Both the position numbers and the translations under genes were made by a program. 64,000 bases of DNA from Saccharothrix saharensis (GTDB lineage: Bacteria; Actinomycetota; Actinomycetes; Mycobacteriales; Pseudonocardiaceae), in the NCBI RefSeq assembly GCF_006716745.1, contig NZ_VFPP01000001.1, positions 6,087,386 to 6,151,385 of the forward strand, written 5' to 3'. The stretch's first letter is position 1. Every line of letters begins with the position of its first letter. Shown one piece after another: positions 56,392-64,000 of the stretch. The notes beneath the pieces are model-generated. The model was not told where the DNA came from. It saw only the letters and a program-made list of their open reading frames with translations, and made no database searches.

Positions 56392-57685
56392 TGATGCTGC
56401 TGCACGTCGGCGAGATCCCGCCACCGGGGCAGCCGCCGTTGTCGCGGCCCACCGACCAGAAGCCCAGCAGGCCGATGCGGTTCGTGTTGGCCCACGTCAC
56501 GAGCTTGCGGGCGTGGGCTTGGGTGAAGACCTTGCCGTTGAAGTTGCGGCCGATCATCGGGGTGACGCCGAGCAGACGCTTCAGCTCCGCGTCCGACTTG
56601 GCGGGCCAGATCTGCTTCATCTGGCGCAGGCTGCTCTCGGCGGCGGCGATGACGGCGTCGCCCCAGTCGGCGCGGGACGAGCCGAACTCCATGGTCATGG
56701 GGTTGACGAGCACGGTGAGGCCCTTGGCGGCGGCGTTCTGCAGGATCTGCACCGAGTAGGGGTCCATGCCGTAGTCGTCGCCCTGCACGCGCATCGTGTA
56801 GCTGATCGACGTGCCGCGCTCGGTCTGCAGGCGCTTCAACGCGGTGTTCACCATGTCGTGCGGGATGGAGGCTTCGACGTCCACGTCCAGGTGGTTGCTG
56901 CCGACGGCGTCGAGGACCTTCTTGTACGCGGCCAGCAGGGCGTCGGCGGTGGAGCACGAGTACTCCAGGTACGGTCCGGCCGCGCCGCCGGTCGCCACGA
57001 TCACGTCACCGCCCAGCGCCTTCAGCGCCCGGACGTCGTTGATGATCCGGCTGTCGTGCAACGGGATGGTGCCGCCCCACGACGGGTTGCAGCCGCTGCT
57101 GTCCGCGAGCGCGAACGCCAGCGTGAACACCTTCTGGCCGGTGGCCCGGGCGACCGACTCCAGCGACGGCGTCGGCATCGTGATGTCCACGTACGGCGCG
57201 GACTTCAGGCTGCCGGGCAGCGGTGGCTGGTCCGAAGTCGTGGTCGTGGTGGACGTGGTGGTGGAGGTGGTGGTGGTCGTCGTGCCGCCGGTGCACGGCT
57301 GGCCGTTGAGCTTGCAGTTGGCGGGCACGCCCGTGCCGTTCACCAGGAACCCGAACGACGTGGACGCGCCGGCCGCCAGGCTCCCGTTGTACTCGCGGTT
57401 GGTGAAGGTGTGGTGCGAGCCGCTGCTGCTCAGCGTGGCGTCCCAGTACGAACCGGGCGTGCTGCCGGCGGGCAGGTCGAACTCGACCTTCCAGCCGGAC
57501 ACGGCGCTCGACCCGGCCGTGACGGTGAACTTGCCCTGGTAGCCGGAGCTCCAGGTGGAGTCCTGGCTGAACACGGCCGTCGGGGTCGGCGCGGCGCCCG
57601 CGGGGGCGGCCAGCAGCAGACCGGCGGTCAGGACCGCGGTGACGCCCGCCGCCAACGCGGCCAGGCTCTTGCGCTTCGAGGACAT
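56342..57685 (-). CDS. Secreted chitinase: CBM2 + GH18, target gene of the element
   Basis: The 447-residue extracellular enzyme starts with a signal peptide (ALAAGVTAVLTAGLLLAAPAG), followed by a CBM2-type chitin/cellulose-binding domain (about 32-132; YQGKFTVTAGSSAVSGWKVE) and a Thr-rich linker (residues 135-150). The GH18 catalytic domain has SNHLDVDVEASIP, where Glu is the acid catalyst, with Asp two residues before; the first Asp of the usual D-x-x-D-x-D-x-E is Asn here. The last residues FTNIFKGFTA are encoded by the attR copy, so integration keeps the gene whole. Two DasR-like sites lie upstream. Confidence 0.93.
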   Translation of the reverse strand: MSSKRKSLAALAAGVTAVLTAGLLLAAPAGAAPTPTAVFSQDSTWSSGYQGKFTVTAGSSAVSGWKVEFDLPAGSTPGSYWDATLSSSGSHHTFTNREYNGSLAAGASTSFGFLVNGTGVPANCKLNGQPCTGGTTTTTTSTTTSTTTTTSDQPPLPGSLKSAPYVDITMPTPSLESVARATGQKVFTLAFALADSSGCNPSWGGTIPLHDSRIINDVRALKALGGDVIVATGGAAGPYLEYSCSTADALLAAYKKVLDAVGSNHLDVDVEASIPHDMVNTALKRLQTERGTSISYTMRVQGDDYGMDPYSVQILQNAAAKGLTVLVNPMTMEFGSSRADWGDAVIAAAESSLRQMKQIWPAKSDAELKRLLGVTPMIGRNFNGKVFTQAHARKLVTWANTNRIGLLGFWSVGRDNGGCPGGGISPTCSSISQSQYEFTNIFKGFTA

Positions 57686-57810
57686 CGGAACCTACTCCCG
57701 TGCAGGGGGGAACGGGGTGGGAGTGGTGCGGGAGCGTGGGGCGCGGCACGCCCCCACACCACGTCGTGGCGGTGCCCTCGACCACTGTCGGCACCGACAA
57801 GGTGACCGTA

Positions 57811-57848
57811 GGTGGCCTAGACCACTTCGTCAATGGGTCTAGACCTTT
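57811..57848. promoter_or_regulatory. Two DasR-like (dre) operators
   Basis: GGTGGCCTAGACCACT (57811-57826) and ATGGGTCTAGACCTTT (57833-57848) both carry the GTCTAGAC-type core of DasR sites (consensus AGTGGTCTAGACCACT). Their centres are 22 bp apart, two helical turns. DasR represses chitin and N-acetylglucosamine genes until glucosamine-6-phosphate appears. The sites lie between the chitinase and the divergent MetE-like gene; chitinase is the likely target. Confidence 0.7.
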
Positions 57849-57891
57849 TCGCGCTCGAACGGTCCGGCGGCGGCGGTGGGAGACTGTGCGG

Positions 57892-58902
57892 GTGGATGCC
57901 CTCCCCTGGACCGCCGGTGCCGCGACCGGCATCGGCTCGCTACCCGGAACCGACCCGCTGGAGGCCGCCAGGATCGTTCTCGGCGAACTCCCCGACCTGC
58001 CCCACCTGCCCGAACTGCCCGCCCGGGGCGTCGGCGCGGACATGATCGGCCGCACCGCCGCGCTGCTGGTCGACCTGCCCGTCGAGGTGGTCCCGTCCGG
58101 CTGGCGGACCACCGCGCACCCCGGTAGGGACCACCGGCGCGCGGTGGACCTGGTGCGCCGCGACCTCGACGCCTTCGAGGAGGCCGCGGACCCCGCGCCG
58201 CCACCGGTGGTCAAGGTGCAGGCCGCCGGGCCGTGGACGCTCACCGCGAGCGTCGAGCTGCTGCGCGGCCACCGCGTGCTCACCGACAAGGGCGCGCTGC
58301 GCGAGTTCACCCAATCGCTGGTCGAAGGGCTCAACCGGCACGTCGCCGAGGTCGCCAAGCGCACCGGCGCGCGAGTACTCGTGCAGCTGGACGAACCCGC
58401 GCTGCCCGCCGTGCTCAAGGGCCTGCTGCCCACGCCGTCCAAGCTGGGCACGGTCCCCGCCGTCCCCGAGCCGGAGGCGCGTGCCGTGCTCCAGGCGGTG
58501 ATCGACGGCCTCGACGCGGACGTGGTCGTGCACTGCTGCGCGCCCGCCCCGCCCGTCGCGCTGATCCGCCGGGCCGGCGCGCGGGCCGTCTCGTTCGACC
58601 TCACCATCCTCGACGACACGATGTGGGACGAGCTCGGCGAGGCGTGGGAGGAGAAGACCCAGCTGTTCCTCGGCCTGGCCCCGAGCACCGACCCCGGCAC
58701 GCCGCAGAGCCTGAAGTCGCTGGCCAAGCCCGCACTGGACCTGGTGGACCGGCTCGGCTTCCCTCGGTCGATCCTGGGCACGCACGCGGTGCCGACGCCG
58801 ACGTGCGGCATGGCCGGCGCGAGCGCGACCTGGGCGCGGCGGGCGCTGGCGCTGACCCGGGACGTGGGCAAGGCGTTCGTGGAGCCGCCCGAGGGCTGGT
58901 GA
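57892..58902 (+). CDS. MetE-like (UROD/MetE superfamily) protein, Rv3015c-like
   Basis: The 336-residue protein resembles the C-terminal half of cobalamin-independent methionine synthase. It has ATGIGSLPGTDPLEAARIVL, VKVQAAGPWTLTASVELLRG, and RVLVQLDEPALPAVLKG. A HCCAPAPP segment replaces the zinc-binding His-x-Cys site, and a late Cys in PTPTCGMAG is another possible ligand. It lacks the N-terminal MetE half, so true methionine synthesis is uncertain. The GTG at 57892 has GGGAG at a good distance; 57886 is possible. Confidence 0.75.
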   Translation: MDALPWTAGAATGIGSLPGTDPLEAARIVLGELPDLPHLPELPARGVGADMIGRTAALLVDLPVEVVPSGWRTTAHPGRDHRRAVDLVRRDLDAFEEAADPAPPPVVKVQAAGPWTLTASVELLRGHRVLTDKGALREFTQSLVEGLNRHVAEVAKRTGARVLVQLDEPALPAVLKGLLPTPSKLGTVPAVPEPEARAVLQAVIDGLDADVVVHCCAPAPPVALIRRAGARAVSFDLTILDDTMWDELGEAWEEKTQLFLGLAPSTDPGTPQSLKSLAKPALDLVDRLGFPRSILGTHAVPTPTCGMAGASATWARRALALTRDVGKAFVEPPEGW

Positions 58903-58911
58903 CGGCGGGGC

Positions 58912-59415
58912 TCAGAGCGCGTTGAAGGGCGCGGCGTAGGTGAACGGGCCGGTGAGGGCGGGCGTGTGGGTGGACAGGGCGCGGGCCTGGAAGTAGGGGG
59001 TCCAGCCCGGGTCCGGCGGGGTGATGCCGTAGGTCGACGCCGGCACGAAGCCGAAGCGGGAGTAGTAGGCCGGGTCGCCCAGCAGGATCACCAGCGGTTC
59101 GTCGAGGGCGTCCGCCGCACCCAGCACGGTGTGCATCAGGGCTTTGCCGACGCCCGAGCGCTGGTGGGACGGCAGCACGCTGAGCGGGCCGAGGCCGAGC
59201 GCCGGCGCGTCACCGACCGCGCCACGCGTGCACACGACGTGCCCGACCACCACGCCGTCCACCTCGGCCACCAGCGACAGGGCCGGGATCCAGCCCGGAT
59301 CGGCCCGCAGTTCGCCCACCAGCCGCGCTTCACCGCCCGGTCTGGCGGCGAACGCGGCCTCCGTCACGTCGTGGATGACCTGGGTGTCGGCGGCGGTCTC
59401 GCGTCGGATCAGCAC
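58912..59415 (-). CDS. GNAT family N-acetyltransferase (YhbS-like)
   Basis: The 167-residue protein has the acetyl-CoA loop LGPLSVLPSHQRSGVGKALM near residue 80, preceded by VAEVDGVVVGHVVCTRGAVG. The tail GDPAYYSRFGFVPASTYGIT is usual for the YhbS group. The GTG at 59415 begins VLIRRETAADTQVIHDVTEA. The substrate is unknown. It is convergent with the MetE-like gene, 9 bp apart, and downstream of the LysR gene on the same strand. Confidence 0.88.
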   Translation of the reverse strand: MLIRRETAADTQVIHDVTEAAFAARPGGEARLVGELRADPGWIPALSLVAEVDGVVVGHVVCTRGAVGDAPALGLGPLSVLPSHQRSGVGKALMHTVLGAADALDEPLVILLGDPAYYSRFGFVPASTYGITPPDPGWTPYFQARALSTHTPALTGPFTYAAPFNAL

Positions 59416-59426
59416 GGCACAGCACC

Positions 59427-60332
59427 CTACGGCCCGACCAGGTGAACCCCCGAAGGCATTTCCGCGCCGCGCAGGAACGCCAGCAGCACGCTCTGGAACG
59501 CCCGCCCCGCCGACGTCGGCGCCACGTCCGTCCGGTGCGCCAGCGCCACGGTCCGGGTGGTGGCGGGCGTCAACGGCGTCCCGTGCAGCGACCGCGCGGC
59601 CAGCACCGTGCTGGGCACGATCGCCACGCCCAACCCGACCTCCACGAACCGCAGCACGGCGTCCATCTCGCCGCCCTCCACCGCGAACCGCGGCTCGAAC
59701 CCGGCCTGCCGGCACGCCGCCAACGTCGTCTCCCGCAGGTCGTACCCCGGCCGGAACATCACCAACGGGTGATCGCGCAGGTCCGTCAACCGCATCCGGG
59801 GCACGCCCAGCGGTGCCGCCGACGCCACCACCAGCTCCTCCCGCAGCACCGGCACCACCGTCAACGCCCGGTCGGCGTCCGCGGGCGACACGATCACCAG
59901 CGCCAGGTCGAGCTGCCCCGCCTCCAACGCCGCCACGAGGTCGCGCGACCCGCCCTCGGTCACCGACACCTGGATGCCGGGGTAGGTGTCGTGGTACCGC
60001 TTGATCACGTCCGCGAACAGGCTGCCGCACAGGCTCGGCGTCGCGCCCACCCGCACCCGCCCCCGCCGCAGCCCCACCAGCTCGGCCACCTCCAGCCGGG
60101 CCGTGTCCACGTCGGACAGGATCCGCGCGGCCACCGGCACCAGCGCCTCACCCGCCGGGGTCAGCGCCACGTTGCCGCGGGCCCGGCTGAACAGCTCCGC
60201 CCCCAGCTCCTTCTCCAACGCGTGGATCTGCTTGGACAGTGAGGGCTGCGCCACACGCACCTCGGCGGCGGCGCGGGTGAAGTGCCGCGTCCGGGCCACT
60301 GCCAGGAAGTATGCGAGCTGCTGCAGCGTCAT
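59427..60332 (-). CDS. LysR family transcriptional regulator
   Basis: The 301-residue regulator has the N-terminal winged helix MTLQQLAYFLAVARTRHFTR, then AAAEVRVAQPSLSKQIHALE. The effector-binding part has periplasmic-protein-like strands (RVRVGATPSLCGSLFADVIK). It diverges from sdhC with 72 bp between starts, the usual position for a LysR activator or repressor of the neighbouring genes. Control of the sdh operon is inferred from this. Confidence 0.93.
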   Translation of the reverse strand: MTLQQLAYFLAVARTRHFTRAAAEVRVAQPSLSKQIHALEKELGAELFSRARGNVALTPAGEALVPVAARILSDVDTARLEVAELVGLRRGRVRVGATPSLCGSLFADVIKRYHDTYPGIQVSVTEGGSRDLVAALEAGQLDLALVIVSPADADRALTVVPVLREELVVASAAPLGVPRMRLTDLRDHPLVMFRPGYDLRETTLAACRQAGFEPRFAVEGGEMDAVLRFVEVGLGVAIVPSTVLAARSLHGTPLTPATTRTVALAHRTDVAPTSAGRAFQSVLLAFLRGAEMPSGVHLVGP

Positions 60333-60404
60333 AGCCCCAGGCTATCGTCAAGCAGCTCACGATGTATTGGACGACTCGTCACGCCCGTTCCTAGCGTCAG
60401 CGAC

Positions 60405-61034
60405 GTGGACACGATCGGGCTCTACCGCACCACCGTCGGCAAGAAAGCCGTCATGGCGGTCACCGGCGCCGGACTGCTGCTGTACGTCGTCGTGCACATG
60501 CTCGGCAACCTGACCGTCTTCTCCGGCGCGGACGCGATCGACGGCTACGGCCGCCGGCTGCGCGAGATCGGCCTGGTGTGGCCCACCCGGATAGCGCTGC
60601 TCGCCTGCGTGGCGCTGCACTTCCTCGCCGCCTACCAGCTGACCGCGAAGGCACGCAGGGCCAAGGGCCGGTACGAGCACCGGCGACGCGTCCAGGGCGG
60701 CTACGCGGCCCGCACGATGCGCTGGGGCGGCGTGATCATCGCCCTGTTCGTGGTCTACCACCTGCTCGACCTCACCGCCGGGTGGCTCAACCCGAACGGC
60801 GTGCCCGGCGAGATCCACGCGAACGTGGTCGCCGACTTCCAGCACTGGTACGTGGTGCTGGCCTACACCGTCGCCGTGCTCGCCCTCGGCTTCCACATCC
60901 GCCACGGGGTGTGGAGCGCCACCCAGACCCTCGGCGTCACCACCTCGCGCGTGATCGGCCTCGGCGTCGCCGTGGTGATCTGCGCCGGGTTCCTCTCCGT
61001 TCCCTTCGCCGTCTTCACCGGATGGGTGAGCTGA
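60405..61034 (+). CDS. sdhC: Succinate dehydrogenase/fumarate reductase cytochrome b subunit
   Basis: The 209-residue membrane subunit anchors SdhAB and carries haem b. Five transmembrane helices are visible, with His ligand candidates in [36 protein letters not shown], and [13 protein letters not shown]. This single five-helix subunit is the b558 type used with menaquinone, so a separate SdhD is not expected. The GTG at 60405 ([10 protein letters not shown]) is chosen by homology. sdhA follows after 1 bp. Confidence 0.92.
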   Translation: MDTIGLYRTTVGKKAVMAVTGAGLLLYVVVHMLGNLTVFSGADAIDGYGRRLREIGLVWPTRIALLACVALHFLAAYQLTAKARRAKGRYEHRRRVQGGYAARTMRWGGVIIALFVVYHLLDLTAGWLNPNGVPGEIHANVVADFQHWYVVLAYTVAVLALGFHIRHGVWSATQTLGVTTSRVIGLGVAVVICAGFLSVPFAVFTGWVS

Positions 61035-61035
61035 C

Positions 61036-62945
<1,910 letters not shown>

Positions 62946-62949
<4 letters not shown>

Positions 62950-63692
62950 AACTGACCCTGCGGATCTGGCGGCAGAGCGGCGCCACCGGGCGGCTGGTCG
63001 AGTACCCGGTGGACGACCTGTCGCCGGACATGTCGTTCCTGGAGGCGCTCGACGTGCTCAACGAGCGGTTGATCACCGCCGGGCAGGAGCCGGTGGCGTT
63101 CGACCACGACTGCCGCGAGGGCATCTGCGGCATGTGCGGGATGATGATCAACGGGATGGCGCACGGGCCGGAGAAGGCCACCACGGCGTGCCAACTGCAC
63201 CTGCGGCACTTCCGCGACGGCGACGTGGTGACCGTGGAGCCGTGGCGCGCCGAGCCGTTCCCGGTGGTGCGGGACCTGGTGGTGGACCGGTCGGCGCTCG
63301 ACCGGATCGTGGCGGCGGGCGGGTACATCAGCGTGCCGACGGGGTCCGCGCCGGACGCGCACGCGACACCCGTGCCCAAACCGGACGCCGACACGGCGTT
63401 CGAAGCGGCGGCGTGCATCGGCTGCGGCGCGTGCGTGGCCGCGTGCCCCAACGGGTCGGCGATGCTGTTCACCGCGGCGAAGACCACGCACCTGGGCGTG
63501 CTGCCGCAGGGGCAGCCGGAGCGGTACTCGCGGGCGCGGGACATGGTCGCCGAGCACGACGCGGCGGGCTTCGGCGGCTGCACCAACACCGGCGAGTGCA
63601 CGGCCGCGTGCCCCAAGGGCATCCCGCTGACCACGATCGCCCGCCTGAACGCCGACCTGCTCCGCGCTCACACCACCCGCAGCGACAGGTAA
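62946..63692 (+). CDS. sdhB: Succinate dehydrogenase/fumarate reductase iron-sulfur subunit
   Basis: The 248-residue subunit passes electrons from FAD to haem. The [2Fe-2S] site is [20 protein letters not shown] with a later CQLHLR; the [4Fe-4S] and [3Fe-4S] sites are [18 protein letters not shown] and [19 protein letters not shown]. The third Cys of the first cluster follows 25 residues later, as expected. It starts with GTG and ends 25 bp inside the convergent transporter gene. Confidence 0.96.
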
Positions 63693-64000
63693 CCCGTCCC
63701 GCACACCAGCAGCGTGGAGAGCAGCCCCAGGAGGAGCGCCCCGGGGCTGGTCCGCAGCAGCGCCATGGGGCGTACCGACGTGCCCAGGCCGAACAGCGCG
63801 GCGGCCAGCACGACCGTCGTCGCCGTCGTGGCCACGTCCAGCACGACGGCCGGCACCAGCGGGCTGACCAGCATCAACACCAGGAAACCCAGCAGGAACG
63901 CGGGCACCGGCGGCGCACCCCGCCCGCCCAATCCGGCCACGATCGGGGCCAGCAGCGCCACCCGGCCCAGCTTCACCGCCATGGCCGTCGCCAGCCCGCC
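63668..64000 (-). CDS. YeiH-family putative sulfate exporter (C-terminal part, cut by window edge)
   Basis: The frame is open to base 64000, giving about 110 residues of an integral membrane protein. [20 protein letters not shown] and [20 protein letters not shown] resemble the C-terminal end of the YeiH/PSE family, which has about ten helices and the late motif [12 protein letters not shown]. Only the last three or so helices are in view, and the start lies beyond the edge. Its stop is within sdhB, in a 25-bp convergent overlap. Confidence 0.75.
   Translation of the reverse strand, partial: GGLATAMAVKLGRVALLAPIVAGLGGRGAPPVPAFLLGFLVLMLVSPLVPAVVLDVATTATTVVLAAALFGLGTSVRPMALLRTSPGALLLGLLSTLLVCGTGYLSLRVV

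Overview
The window is high-GC actinobacterial chromosome with many GTG starts and stop/start overlaps. It looks like a Pseudonocardiales-type organism (Saccharothrix, Lentzea or Actinosynnema-like). That placement is inference from gene content, codon use and synteny. No rRNA, tRNA or CRISPR array was seen.

Region 1 (1-20 kb) is dominated by alpha-glucan metabolism. The minus-strand operon glgE-treS-mak-glgB turns trehalose into maltose, maltose-1-phosphate, linear alpha-glucan and branched glucan; glgB runs off the left edge. glgP diverges from it across a 472-bp gap with paired palindromes, and glgX lies 3 kb further on. Between and after these are a secreted protein, a membrane protein, a cysteine dioxygenase/rhodanese pair behind a possible cysteine leader peptide, an ABC ATPase, an enoyl-CoA hydratase and two methyltransferases.

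Region 2 (19-43.9 kb) holds a nucleoside hydrolase, a hexapeptide acyltransferase, an HxlR regulator with a quinone oxidoreductase, and then a long block in the same order as mycobacterial Rv3032-Rv3024c. The order is GT4 glycosyltransferase, GH57 enzyme, methyltransferase, etfB, etfA, GNAT acyltransferase, PlsC-like acyltransferase, cysteine desulfurase, mnmA. In mycobacteria the first genes serve methylglucose lipopolysaccharide synthesis. Extra genes are inserted here: a coiled-coil protein, a lipoprotein and a Pro-rich membrane protein in one place, and secreted proteins and an MFS exporter in another. The block is followed by a PLP dehydratase, small membrane proteins, a thioesterase and a CadD-like transporter.

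Region 3 (43.93-56.37 kb) is an integrated actinomycete integrative and conjugative element (AICE) of pSAM2 type. Its core is pra-like activator, small genes, TraB/FtsK DNA translocase, RepSA-like initiator, Xis and tyrosine integrase. It sits at the 3' end of a chitinase gene: a near-identical copy of the last chitinase codons lies at the far end, so the two copies are the probable attL and attR. AT-rich cargo occupies both ends. At the left are a ParA-like ATPase with a HEPN ribonuclease-type protein, and an inositol-monophosphatase coupled to a DUF5919 regulator. At the right is a RelA/SpoT synthetase-domain protein flanked by a duplicated integrase tail. The ParA-HEPN pair and the RelA/SpoT cargo are the best candidates for undescribed defence or toxin systems.

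Region 4 (56.3-64 kb) returns to the chromosome: a CBM2-GH18 chitinase under two DasR-like sites, a MetE-like protein, a GNAT acetyltransferase, a LysR regulator diverging from sdhCAB (menaquinone-type succinate dehydrogenase/fumarate reductase), and the end of a YeiH-type transporter cut by the right edge.
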